A DNA stretch of 64,000 nucleotides from 54-19 sp038210655. Lineage in GTDB: Bacteria > Chloroflexota > Chloroflexia > Chloroheliales > Chloroheliaceae. The DNA lies in contig JBBQWM010000001.1 in NCBI GenBank assembly GCA_038210655.1, positions 155,931 to 219,930 on the forward strand, read 5' to 3'. Made by a program: the position numbers and the translations under genes. The notes under the pieces were generated by a model. The model searched no databases, was not told the origin of the DNA, and saw only the letters and a program-made list of their open reading frames with translations. This document shows positions 43,106 to 51,523 of this stretch, piece after piece (the stretch's first letter is position 1; each line of letters begins with the position of its first letter).

Positions 43106-45151
43106 TCACTCGATCTTCTCTTCTAAAATCAGCACCCCAAACGGTTCAAGCTCAAAGTGCCCACCGATTAGCCGGTCAGTTAGCAAATCGCAGCGAGTAG
43201 AGTCGGGGAAATTTAGCTGAACCGGGTCGGCGTTATGATTTAATACAAACTGGTAGCGAACCTGCTCGTTCTGGCGGTTTACCACCTCTACCCCTGCCGG
43301 TCCTGCCACAGAAGTAATTCCAGCCTGGTTACAAATCTTTATCAGTAGTTCGTCCATAAACCGGCTATCGGGTTGCGTCCCAAGATAATAACTGTGTCCC
43401 CGGCCAAAACTATAATGGGTGATGGCGGGCTTACCGGAGGCAAACCCACTACCAAAGGTTAGTAGTGTTTCAGCCCCTTCCAGATGGATAATTTCAGACC
43501 AGATTTTAGATTGGTAGGAGTTGGACTTATCGGCCCCTTCAAGTTGCCCAATTTCACCGGCGAGAAGTGGCGCGAATTCTTCAACCCATAAACCCAGTAC
43601 TTTACGAAATGGCGCCGGATAGCCGCCTAGAAGAATATGTTCATTTTGGTCCACGATACCACTAAAAAAGGAAACAACCAGTTGACCACCACTTGCCACA
43701 AATTCTTCCAGTTTCTGGCCTAATTTATCCCCTTCCCTGACCAGATAAAGGTTAGGTACTAGTACGACCTGGTAAGGCGATAGATTATCACCGGGCTTAA
43801 TAAAATCTACGGCTATATTATTCCGGTACAATGATTCATAGTAGCTATCCAGTTGGTTAAGCATCCTAACCTGGTCGGATGGTTTACTATCTAGCTCAAG
43901 TGCCCACCAGCTTTCCCAATCAAATATAATAGCAACTTTAGCCTTGACGGTAGTTTCTAAGATCCCATCAAGCTTACTCAGTTCCTGGCCTAGCTGTTTA
44001 ACCTCGCGCCATATCCTGGAATTCTCGGTTCCAACGTGGGGAACCAGCGCCCCATGAAATTTCTCAGCCCCGGCTTGCGAAGCCCGCCATTGGAAGAACA
44101 TAGTACCGTTGGCTCCCCTGGCAAGTGCCTGATAACTCCAAAGGCGCATCTGGCCCGGTCGCTTTAAGACATTCTGGGGCCGCCAGTTCACCTGACTGGT
44201 GACTTGTTCCATAAGAAGCCAGGACTTACCGTTCCCCAGTGAGCGCATCAGGTCATAACTAGTAGCCGCACTAATCAAGGTAGCGGGGTTGGCGGGGTCA
44301 GGGTAACAGTCGTGTGATATAACGTCCTGGCTTTTAGCCCATTTCCAGTAGTCAAGTGGTTTGAGAAACCCCATAAAGTTAGTCGTAAGGGGGATTTGGG
44401 GGGTTAACTCTCGTAGAATACGAGCCTCTAATTCAAAGCATTCCAAAAGCGCGGTTGAACTAAAGCGTTTCCAGTCTAGCTGCTGAGTAGGATTAGCGTA
44501 AGTAGGAGCCTGACGAGGCGGGTTTATTTCTTCCCATTCGGCGTAATGCTGGCTCCAAAAAGCAGTTCCCCAGGCCTGATTGAGTGTTTCAATCGACTCG
44601 TATTTTTGTCTTAGCCACTGCCTGAAAGCGGCGGCGCTGACCTCGCAATAACACTCTGAGATATGACAGGCGTACTCGTTATTTATATGCCACATTGCCA
44701 GGGTCGCATGATTGCGATAACGTGTCGCCAGTTGCTCAACCAACCTGGCGATAGCTTCCCGGTAAGCCGGACTGCTTGGGCAATAGTGTTGCCGACTACC
44801 GGGCCAGAGAGTGGTTCCTTCACGTGTAACTGGTAAACTCTGTGGGTACAGGCGTGCTAACCAGGCCGGCGGTGAGGCCGTCGCCGTGGCTAAATTTACT
44901 TTAATGCCATGCTGGTCCAGTATGGTCAGCACCCGGTCCAACCAACCCCAGTCATAGTGGCCCGGTTGAGGTTCCAGTTTAGTCCAGCTAAAAATCCCCA
45001 ACGATACTATATTTACTCCGGCTTCTTGCATAAGTCGGGCATCTTCAAGCCAGGTTTCTTCCGCCCATTGCTCCGGGTTATAGTCGCCCCCATAAAAGAT
45101 ATGAGGTAATTTGGGTGACAAAAGCTGAGTTGAGTCCTTATAATCGCTCAT
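43106..45151 (-). CDS. GH42 beta-galactosidase with zinc-binding cysteine set
   Basis: 681 residues. Starts with FYGGDYNPEQWAEETWLEDARLM. Acid/base E159 is in WHINNEY and nucleophile E315 in LLMEQVTS; WRASQAGAEKFHG is also typical. Four cysteines (C124, C162, C167, C169) match the structural zinc cluster of many GH42 enzymes; the paralogue at 29218 lacks this set. Cytoplasmic, as no signal is present. A consensus promoter lies upstream. AGAGAGG precedes ATG 45151. It probably forms a unit with the LacI 2 gene downstream on the same strand. Confidence 0.95.
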   Translation of the reverse strand: MSDYKDSTQLLSPKLPHIFYGGDYNPEQWAEETWLEDARLMQEAGVNIVSLGIFSWTKLEPQPGHYDWGWLDRVLTILDQHGIKVNLATATASPPAWLARLYPQSLPVTREGTTLWPGSRQHYCPSSPAYREAIARLVEQLATRYRNHATLAMWHINNEYACHISECYCEVSAAAFRQWLRQKYESIETLNQAWGTAFWSQHYAEWEEINPPRQAPTYANPTQQLDWKRFSSTALLECFELEARILRELTPQIPLTTNFMGFLKPLDYWKWAKSQDVISHDCYPDPANPATLISAATSYDLMRSLGNGKSWLLMEQVTSQVNWRPQNVLKRPGQMRLWSYQALARGANGTMFFQWRASQAGAEKFHGALVPHVGTENSRIWREVKQLGQELSKLDGILETTVKAKVAIIFDWESWWALELDSKPSDQVRMLNQLDSYYESLYRNNIAVDFIKPGDNLSPYQVVLVPNLYLVREGDKLGQKLEEFVASGGQLVVSFFSGIVDQNEHILLGGYPAPFRKVLGLWVEEFAPLLAGEIGQLEGADKSNSYQSKIWSEIIHLEGAETLLTFGSGFASGKPAITHYSFGRGHSYYLGTQPDSRFMDELLIKICNQAGITSVAGPAGVEVVNRQNEQVRYQFVLNHNADPVQLNFPDSTRCDLLTDRLIGGHFELEPFGVLILEEKIE

Positions 45152-45250
45152 TCAAACCTCTCTCTTTTAATAAGATTGTTAGCTACTGCGACTTGTACAC
45201 AAAAGGTTTTGTAACCAGTTCAACGGTTATAACACAGATTTAATACAATG

Positions 45251-45279
45251 AATATACCGATAAAATCAATAAATGTCAA
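45251..45279 (-). promoter_or_regulatory. Sigma70-type promoter of GH42-2
   Basis: On the minus strand TTGACA (45279-45274), a 17-base spacer and TATATT (45256-45251). Transcription would begin near 45245, with a leader of about 94 bases. AACCGTTGAACTGGTT (45216-45231 region), an imperfect AACC/GGTT palindrome in the early transcribed part, is a candidate LacI-type operator. Confidence 0.72.
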
Positions 45280-45513
45280 GGCATCTTCCTTATTTTTAGT
45301 GAATTTAACTGTGAAAACCGCCAGGAATATCTTTTTTTATGTTAACATCCCCATATTATAAGAAAAGAACTTCTCGCTCTCTTCCCGATGAAAATATATA
45401 CTGCTAAATTCATTGAAGAAAAGCCACACAGGGAAAGCTAACTCACAATGATACCCGCTGTAGTAGTTTTGCCGTACCGGCAGAGTACGAACACTTGAGC
45501 AAGGAATGTATTT
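45280..45513. other. A+T-rich intergenic region between the sugar locus and RHS remnant
   Basis: No gene, repeat or hairpin could be supported. Codons 45514-45756 ahead of the RHS similarity also look non-coding. Confidence 0.4.
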
Positions 45514-46434
45514 TTGTTTCTGTCTCAAGCACTCGAATTGAGTTTGCGCCTCGTAGGGGTCTTACACAATTTTAGTGGTAACAAATTTAGGTTGGCTGCG
45601 TATTATAAGAAACCTAAATTATTCCGGTTTAACTTGAAGGAGAAAATTGCTATTCTAAGCGATATTTTGTTACCTCAAATTCCTGGGCTGAAACTGGAAC
45701 GGCTGATTGATTTAAGACCTCAATTGCTACTCTTACTTACCAGCCTTAACCCTTTCGCCGCTACTTACACCTTAGATATCCAGGGTAATCGGATAGCCAG
45801 CAGCGAAAATATCAATGGTCAGTCCCGCAATTTAGCTTACAACTATGACGAACTCAGTCGCCTGATCACCGAGACAAGCTCTATCAACAGTGCGTCGGCT
45901 ATTTCCAGCACCTATGTTTATGACAAAGTGGGCAACCGCACCCAGATGAAGAGCTATACGCCGCCCAATACCAAAAGTGGAACCAGCAAGCTCATTTTGA
46001 CGACCGATTATAGCTATGATAACGCCGACCGGCTGACTTCGCGGGTAGAAAGTGGTAATCTTACGCCTTTTGCCGGGTTAACCTACAACTATGGCTACGA
46101 TAACAACGGCAGCTTGACCAGTGAGACCAACACGGCATCAGGCGGAGAGGTAACCAACTACAGCTATGATGCCCGTAATCGGTTAATCGGTTGGAATAAG
46201 CAGGCCAAAGGTACTATTCTCAACTACGCCAGTTTCACTTATGATGGAGCCAACACTCGTTTATCGATGAGCTATGGAGGTAAGACTACCAACTATCTTC
46301 AAGATATTGCTGCCGATTTGCCAGTAGTGTTGCAAGAGAGTGTGATAAGCCAGACCATCAGCAGCTACCTGTTACCCGCTCGGCTCGACCACGCCTTTGT
46401 ACCAGGATGGTGGAGCGGGGTTATGGTATCATGA
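45514..46434 (+). pseudogene. RHS/YD-repeat fragment, frameshifted at its 3' end
   Basis: RHS-like sequence starts near 45763 (TYTLDIQGNRIASSENIN) and contains YD-type units: YNYDELSRLITETS, YVYDKVGNRTQMKSY, YSYDNADRLTSRVES, YNYGYDNNGSLTSET, YSYDARNRLIGWN. The rest of a normal RHS protein, more than a thousand residues with an export signal, is missing. The first 80 codons are unlike RHS. Near 46410 the frame changes by one base and continues in the next entry (FVPGWW versus LYQDGG). It is a truncated, broken gene. Confidence 0.75.
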
Positions 46435-47458
46435 GGATGGGCTAGGCTCGGTACGAGCTTTGACCAACGGCAGTGGGGCAGTGGCAGGCGATTATGCCTA
46501 TAGCGCTTTTGGCCTCAAGCAGGCGACCGGGGATACAGGTGTAGTGGGCAGTGGCGGCAAGATCGCCAACGACCACCTATATGCTGGCGAGCAGCTTGAC
46601 CCGACCGGCTTGTACTTTAACCGAGCTAGATATTATAGTTCGTCGTTGGGTAGGTTCATTGGGCGGGACGTATTTCCAGGCTTTCCAGAATTACCGGGTA
46701 GTCTTAACCGCTATAACTATGTTCTTAATAACCCCACTAACTTAATAGATCCAAGTGGTTACGCTCCTCAACTAGACGATTGTGATGTAGGTAACTGTTC
46801 ACTCGAAGTAAGGCAGGAAAATCTTCATATTTTTGTATTGTATACTGGTCCCGACTATGCTAGTAAAAATAATACTATTAGGCATATCAGGTTCGATGGA
46901 GAAGATAGAGGAATGGGTTATAACCTTATTGGAGAAGATAAACCTCAGTTTTTTGATTTGCCTATTCGTCCTAAATTCCCGCCACCATCACTTAGTGAAT
47001 CTTTAGGCAACCTACTTGGTTTCAAAGCTCCTCTTTGGAAAGAGCAGTTGAATGCGGAAGAACAAGATTATGATGTTTCATTTTATCACCCTAAAACAGA
47101 AGCAGAGAAAAATAAGGAGCCTAGCGTAAATATTTGGAATGCGGTTGGTCAAGCGTGTACTGACAAGTTGAAATGCCTTCGAAATGCTATGAAATTGATT
47201 AACAGTTGGCATATTCCATATACTAATTTAATATTTGGGGATTATAAAAACAGCAACTCCGTAGCTAGGACCTTGCTTGCTTTATGTGGCATTAGTAATC
47301 CAAAAACGCCAGATGGTAGTTCTGGACCACCGGGTTGGAGTAGAATACTTAATGCTGGTGATAAACCTAATTATCTATGGGACAGGCTACCCAGCTCTGA
47401 TCAACGATATCCAACTGATCCTATAACTATCTGTCGGTTATTTAAGATTTGTTTTTAG
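46397..47458 (+). CDS. RHS repeat-associated core with C-terminal toxin-like tip
   Basis: 353 residues in the frame that continues the RHS fragment. Residues about 5-120 are the conserved RHS core end: GLWYHEDGLGSVRALTN, YSAFGLKQATGD, AGEQLDPTGLYFNRARYYSSSLGRFIGRD, NRYNYVLNNPTNLIDPSGY. After DPSGY, the usual junction, a 230-residue tip of different, A+T-rich sequence begins. The tip has five or more cysteines and a NSNSVARTLLALCGI...GPPGWSRIL stretch. Its activity is not known to me. Tips of this kind are usually toxins used between cells. The next gene is the candidate immunity gene. No own start site is convincing. Confidence 0.65.
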   Translation: MYQDGGAGLWYHEDGLGSVRALTNGSGAVAGDYAYSAFGLKQATGDTGVVGSGGKIANDHLYAGEQLDPTGLYFNRARYYSSSLGRFIGRDVFPGFPELPGSLNRYNYVLNNPTNLIDPSGYAPQLDDCDVGNCSLEVRQENLHIFVLYTGPDYASKNNTIRHIRFDGEDRGMGYNLIGEDKPQFFDLPIRPKFPPPSLSESLGNLLGFKAPLWKEQLNAEEQDYDVSFYHPKTEAEKNKEPSVNIWNAVGQACTDKLKCLRNAMKLINSWHIPYTNLIFGDYKNSNSVARTLLALCGISNPKTPDGSSGPPGWSRILNAGDKPNYLWDRLPSSDQRYPTDPITICRLFKICF

Positions 47459-47493
47459 AGCTTTCGTTTGCCTGTTTTGATAGGGGGTTAGAT

Positions 47494-48183
47494 ATGTATC
47501 AAAGTCTGAATCCATTGATCTTAGATTACATTACCAAAAACCGAGCGCATAAGTCTCGTCATGATATAGATTTGACTCTTCTAAAAGAAGGTTATAACCC
47601 AGACGAAGTTGAGGCGGTTTGGCAGTATTTTTCAACAAGTGCAGATAAAAGAGAGTTTAGCTTTAAGTATTTAATTGTATTAGTTTCTAAAATTTTAGGT
47701 ATTAGTAGTAGTTTATTTGGTCTAATCGCAACAATATTTATTGTATATCCCTTAACTAAAGGGGGCGGTGGTGCTACCAACGAATCTGGACTAGGGTTGA
47801 TTGCATTTAGCAGTTGGATTAGTGCCTGTCTTATGGGTATTATAGGAGGATTAACTGTCACAACTAATTCGCGTCGTGCTAGATGGCTTTTTATCACAGC
47901 GGCTATTCTAGGTTTTTTTGGTTCGCTAGGTTATTTACTAATGATTGTGCCAAGTGTTGGTCTAATTATAAGTGCTATTTTATTATTTGCAGCTATATCT
48001 GATAAAGATGAGCAACCTTGGAGAGAAAGGGAATTAGCTGAGCTTAAGGAAATGGTTGCTAAACAAGAGTATGCCAAAGCATTGCCACGTATTTACAAAT
48101 TGTCAAGAACTAACCCAGATGATCCAGAAGTGCGTAAATTAATTCGTATCTGTCGATTTAATCTCGGAGAAATTAAATTTTAG
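47494..48183 (+). CDS. Candidate RHS-tip immunity protein, membrane
   Basis: 229 residues from ATG 47494 behind GGGGG. The cytoplasmic N-terminal 60 residues (LDYITKNRAHKSRHDIDLTLLKEGYNPDEVEAVW) resemble a small helical module found before membrane domains in other proteins. Four membrane helices lie at about 65-90, 103-125, 133-152 and 154-172. A charged C-terminal helical part (WRERELAELKEMVAKQEYAKALPRI) looks TPR-like. It follows the RHS tip immediately and shares its low G+C. Immunity is inferred only from position. Confidence 0.55.
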   Translation: MYQSLNPLILDYITKNRAHKSRHDIDLTLLKEGYNPDEVEAVWQYFSTSADKREFSFKYLIVLVSKILGISSSLFGLIATIFIVYPLTKGGGGATNESGLGLIAFSSWISACLMGIIGGLTVTTNSRRARWLFITAAILGFFGSLGYLLMIVPSVGLIISAILLFAAISDKDEQPWRERELAELKEMVAKQEYAKALPRIYKLSRTNPDDPEVRKLIRICRFNLGEIKF

Positions 48184-48309
48184 AACGTGTTTCAAAAGAA
48201 ACCTATAGATTTCAATATAAAGAATGAGACAAAACTTGTTAAATATAGGTACAGAGCTATATCTAATTTGGCTCATTCTTTTTTTGGAAAACTATAGGCT
48301 CAAAAATAG

Positions 48310-48640
48310 ATTGGCTCAGGCCAAATCCAGGATGGTAGTAGTGGGCTGTGGTATCATAGCGATGGGCTGGGCAGCGTGCGAACCTTGACCAATAACACTG
48401 GCTCGGTGGTAGGCGACTACGCTTACAGTGCCTTCGGCCTCAACCAAGCCACCGGGGATAGCAGTGTAGTGGGTGCAGGTGGTAAGGTCGCCAACGACCA
48501 CCTCTTTGCTGGCGAGCAGCTTGACCCAACCGGCTTGTACTTTAACAGAGCTAGATATTACAACCCAACGCTGGGCAGGTTTACCAGTCGGGATGGGTTA
48601 GCCGGTGAGCTTGGAGAGCTTTACAAATTGCCGACCAATT
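48310..48640 (+). pseudogene. Second, orphan RHS core fragment
   Basis: Translation in one frame gives IQDGSSGLWYHSDGLGSVRTLTN, then YSAFGLNQATGD and AGEQLDPTGLYFNRARYYNPTLGRFTSRDGL, a second copy of the core ending at 46430-46670. Just upstream the frame breaks (a stop at 48307 and a shift near 48320, where RLAQ is in another frame). After SRDGL about 20 unlike codons lead to the tRNA gene. It is a displaced core end without tip, the pattern left by RHS tip exchange. Confidence 0.75.
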
Positions 48641-48683
48641 TGGGCGCTCTTAACTTTGTGCGAACGTCGCGGGTTAAATTGAG

Positions 48684-48756
48684 TAGCCCCGGAGGGAATC
48701 GAACCCCCGACCTGCGGTTTAGGAAACCGTCGCTCTATCCCCTGAGCTACGAGGCC
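48684..48756 (-). tRNA. tRNA-Arg (anticodon CCU)
   Basis: 73 bases fold into a standard cloverleaf: acceptor GGCCTCG/CGGGGCT (one G-U at the end), D-arm GCTC/GAGC, anticodon stem with loop TTCCTAA (anticodon CCU, codon AGG), T-arm with TTCGATT loop, discriminator A. CCA is not encoded. The 3' end points toward the RHS remnants and sugar locus, the side on which integrative elements insert. Open frames through this segment are artefacts. Confidence 0.95.
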
Positions 48757-48901
48757 ATTTTATTACGGCTAAAATATAGCACTATGCCGAGGGCAAGTCA
48801 ACCTTGTTTGAACCTGAGTAAGGGCCTTTTTTGCACTATTATCAGATGGCGCTATCTTCCAAATCGGATTTGACCAAAGGGTTGGAACTTTTCTAAAAGT
48901 C

Positions 48902-48977
48902 TGTAGGAGCGGGCTTCTGCCCGCGATCAAGCGCCTGGGTCGAGGTCGCGCATCGCGGGCAGAAGCCCGCTCCTACA
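48902..48977. repeat. Dispersed inverted-repeat element, copy 3 (GGGC variant)
   Basis: Starts TGTAGGAGCGGGCTTCTGCC and ends with its inverse. It differs from the other copies by a G in place of A at matching positions in both arms (GGGC/GCCC), so the stem is kept. The outer ends are not of the usual type. It lies between tRNA-Arg and the SDR gene end. Confidence 0.85.
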
Positions 48978-49017
48978 GGTGAAATATGTAGCTGCCAACC
49001 CTTAGTTTGATAAAGGC

Positions 49018-49785
49018 TTAGCGCGGAGCCATCCGGATCGCGCCATCCAGTCGGATCACCTCGCCATTGAGCATTTCGTTCTCGATGATATGTTTGGCAA
49101 GGGCAGCGTATTCGTCGGGTCGGCCCAGGCGAGGAGGAAACGGCACTTGCTGGCCCAGCGATAGGCGGGCCGGTTCGGGCAGCCCGGCCAAAAGCGGCGT
49201 ATCGAAAATGCCGGGGGCAATCGTCATTACCCGGATACCGTAGCGGGCCAGTTCGCGGGCTATCGGCAAGGTCATCCCGACGATCCCGCCTTTTGAGGCC
49301 GAATAAGCCGCCTGCCCGATCTGTCCATCAAAAGCGGCTACCGAAGCCGTATTGATCAGAACCCCTCGTTCGCCAGCCTCGCTGGGTGGGTTGTTGCTCA
49401 TAGCGGCAGCCGATAGCCGGATCACGTTAAACGTACCAATCAGGTTAACCTGGATCACACGGGTAAAGGAGGCCAGACTGCCCGGTCCGTCCTTGCCTAG
49501 CACTTTTTCGGCAGACCCGATCCCAGCACAATTGATCGCTACGTGCAAGCCGCCAAATTTATCGGAAGCCGCCTGTACCGCCGTCTGTACCTGGGTTTCG
49601 TCCGTTACGTTAACCTGTACGAAATGCGCCGCTTCGCCCAATTCGGCTGCCAGGGCCTGCCCGCCTTCGGCATTCAGGTCAGCAATGACCACTTTGGCCC
49701 CCGCCCCCGCCATTAACCGCACGCAAGCCGCGCCCAACCCGGACGCACCCCCAGAGACCAGAACTACCTTGTTCTTCAAATCCAT
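49018..49785 (-). CDS. SDR-family 3-hydroxyacyl-CoA dehydrogenase (type II-like)
   Basis: 255 residues. NAD-binding SGGASGLG (11-18) and DLNAEGG, with D36 indicating NAD preference; INCAG; catalytic S148, Y161 and K165 (AAYSASKGG). The stretch KDGPGSLASFTRVIQVNLIGTFNVIRL and the late APGIFDTPLLAGLPEPARLSLGQQVPFPPRLG closely follow the human HSD17B10/bacterial type II hydroxyacyl-CoA dehydrogenase pattern. It would oxidise 3-hydroxyacyl-CoA in beta-oxidation, in keeping with the thiolase at 51521. AAAGGAAA precedes ATG 49785. Confidence 0.93.
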   Translation of the reverse strand: MDLKNKVVLVSGGASGLGAACVRLMAGAGAKVVIADLNAEGGQALAAELGEAAHFVQVNVTDETQVQTAVQAASDKFGGLHVAINCAGIGSAEKVLGKDGPGSLASFTRVIQVNLIGTFNVIRLSAAAMSNNPPSEAGERGVLINTASVAAFDGQIGQAAYSASKGGIVGMTLPIARELARYGIRVMTIAPGIFDTPLLAGLPEPARLSLGQQVPFPPRLGRPDEYAALAKHIIENEMLNGEVIRLDGAIRMAPR

Positions 49786-50187
49786 CTTCAGTTTCCTTTC
49801 GATTAACCTGTCTAAAATTTCAGGTGTATTATACCCTGCGAATTATACTACAAAGCGTTCAATAGGCCGAAATTCGTTTTCTTAAACATCCTTCTATACC
49901 CGCTCTAATCCAAAACCTGTGACTGCTATCACTATCTTTACACTTCCATAACAATTTAGGCAAAATAGATAATCTTTTTGTAAACATAATTAACTTTTGA
50001 CAGAATCTTTTTTAATAGCTGCCCGGTATACTTAGACTCAAGAAGGGAAAACGAGTAGGTAATAGACAACAGGTGCAAGAGCATATAGACACGGTTTCGA
50101 GCTTCCCTATCTTTGGAACGAACTACCCCAGTTCGACCACATACAAAAGTTATTATTTTTATTCTTAATTTGTAATGGAGCAATTAA
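49786..50187. other. A+T-rich divergent intergenic region
   Basis: About 400 bases between the divergent SDR and subtilase genes; it must hold both promoters. TTTTGACAG near 49996 and TATACT near 50028 resemble promoter boxes but are spaced too far apart (24 bases) for a standard promoter. No repeat element was found. Confidence 0.4.
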
Positions 50188-51366
50188 ATGGAGCAGCCTA
50201 TTCCAAACCCTGACCATTCTCGCGGATGGCAGGCGAACCTGAACGAAGCAAGCAATTATTCTCAGGCTTATTCCGAGTATCTTTATGCCGTTCCTTATCA
50301 GGCACCCCGCATGCAGGCCAAAAAACAACGGCGGCCCTGGCTGGCTTTTATTGTGGCGATAGTAGTGCTGATGGCGGTAGGCTATTTCAACACTTTTCAC
50401 ACATCAGCCAGCCCGACCAAAACCGTACCGACCGTCGCAGAGCGGGAGGGAAGCGGTTATGGTTTCGCATTACAGCCCAACGACCCGCTTTACGCAAACC
50501 AGTACGCGCTGCAACATCTCAATGCCCCCGCCGCCTGGCAGGTTACACAGGGCAACCCGGATATAGTGGTGGCGGTCGTCGATACCGGGGTGGATGCTAA
50601 TCATCCCGATCTCAAGGGCAAATTGGTCCAGGGTTATGATTTCGTAGATGATGATACTACGCCGGAAGATACGCTCGGACATGGTACGTTTGTTGCCAGT
50701 CTGATCGCGGCGAGTGGCAACGATAAAAACGGGATTATAGGATTGGCTCCCGGTGTAAAGATTATGCCGCTTAAGGTCTTGGGCCGCAATGGGGCCGGGG
50801 ATAGCCTCAAGATTGCCCTCGCAATTCGTTATGCGGCGGATAATGGGGCTAAAGTTATCAATTTGAGCCTGGGCGGGCCGAACGCTTCAAGGGCGATCCG
50901 GCAGGCGACCGACTATGCGATAGGTCGGGGAGTGGTAGTGGTAGCGGCGGCAGGCAACGAAGCCCAGCAAGGCAACCCGGTCGAGTACCCGGCCTCCTTC
51001 CCGGATGTGATCTCGGTAGGGGCAACCGGCCCGACCGACCGAATCGCGTCCTTTAGCAACCACAATACCGGCGTGAATGTCTCGGCTCCGGGTGTAAATA
51101 TCCTGGGAGCGCGTTCGGAGCAGAACAGGATGTGCCGACCTTACAACGGCTCGGCCTACTGTGTATCGAGCGGAACCAGCTTTGCCGCTCCCTACGTTTC
51201 GGCGACTGCCGCCCTGATGCTATCGGTCAATCCGAAACTTACCCCCCAACAGGTCGATAGTATTCTGGAAAAGACCGCCACCGACCTGGGGTCAAAAGGG
51301 GCCGATGAATACTACGGCGCAGGTCTGGTCAACACTGCTCAAGCCGTCAACGCGGCAAGAGCTTGA
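50188..51366 (+). CDS. S8 subtilisin-like serine protease, membrane-anchored
   Basis: 392 residues. A cytoplasmic Tyr/Pro-rich start, one membrane helix (about 51-66, WLAFIVAIVVLMAVGYF), a linker, then the subtilase domain (about 100-390). Catalytic triad: D132 in VVDTGVD, H165 in GHGTFVAS, S331 in SGTSFAAPYVSATA. The oxyanion asparagine is in AAAGNEAQQ. The catalytic domain faces outside. No typical I9 propeptide is seen; the short segment GFALQPNDPLYANQYALQHL before the domain is the usual fervidolysin/thermitase-like lead-in. GGAG precedes ATG 50188. Confidence 0.95.
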   Translation: MEQPIPNPDHSRGWQANLNEASNYSQAYSEYLYAVPYQAPRMQAKKQRRPWLAFIVAIVVLMAVGYFNTFHTSASPTKTVPTVAEREGSGYGFALQPNDPLYANQYALQHLNAPAAWQVTQGNPDIVVAVVDTGVDANHPDLKGKLVQGYDFVDDDTTPEDTLGHGTFVASLIAASGNDKNGIIGLAPGVKIMPLKVLGRNGAGDSLKIALAIRYAADNGAKVINLSLGGPNASRAIRQATDYAIGRGVVVVAAAGNEAQQGNPVEYPASFPDVISVGATGPTDRIASFSNHNTGVNVSAPGVNILGARSEQNRMCRPYNGSAYCVSSGTSFAAPYVSATAALMLSVNPKLTPQQVDSILEKTATDLGSKGADEYYGAGLVNTAQAVNAARA

Positions 51367-51373
51367 GGGGAAG

Positions 51374-51422
51374 GCAGAATGCAGAATGCAGAATGTAGAA
51401 TGCAGAGTGCAGAATGTAGAAT
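51374..51422. repeat. Seven tandem heptamers (GCAGAAT type)
   Basis: Seven contiguous 7-base units: GCAGAAT three times, GTAGAAT, GCAGAGT, GCAGAAT, GTAGAAT. The array starts seven bases after the subtilase stop codon and ends at the terminator stem. Drift is limited to single-base changes. Confidence 0.85.
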
Positions 51423-51467
51423 AAAAAGTGCGTCGGTTTACAATAACTGTAAACCGACGCACTTTTT
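51423..51467. terminator. Bidirectional rho-independent terminator
   Basis: A perfect 19-bp stem (51423-51441 / 51449-51467) built around GTGCGTCGGTTTAC, with a 7-base loop. A-run on one side and T-run on the other give U-tracts in both directions. It serves the convergent subtilase and thiolase genes. Confidence 0.92.
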
Positions 51468-51492
51468 ATTTTCAGATGAAGAACGAGCTACT

Positions 51493-51523
51493 TCATCCCT
51501 CATCCCTCATCCTTCATCCATCA
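51493..51523. repeat. Four tandem heptamers (TCATCCC type)
   Basis: TCATCCC twice, TCATCCT, TCATCCA, then TCA. It runs into the thiolase stop codon (51521). A different heptamer from its neighbour 70 bases away. Confidence 0.75.

Noticed and set aside
45514..45756. First 80 codons of the first RHS frame
   Set aside because: Hydrophobic and basic sequence unlike RHS; probably non-coding sequence upstream of the truncation point.
48640..48873. Continuation of the RHS frame to 48873
   Set aside because: This part reads antisense through tRNA-Arg(CCU); the peptide is an artefact.
49990..50034. TTGACA/TATACT pair as a subtilase promoter
   Set aside because: The spacer is about 24 bases, too long for a standard sigma70 promoter.
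51374..51523. CRISPR-like regular repeats
   Set aside because: Units are 7 bases without spacers and there are no cas genes; these are tandem heptamers.
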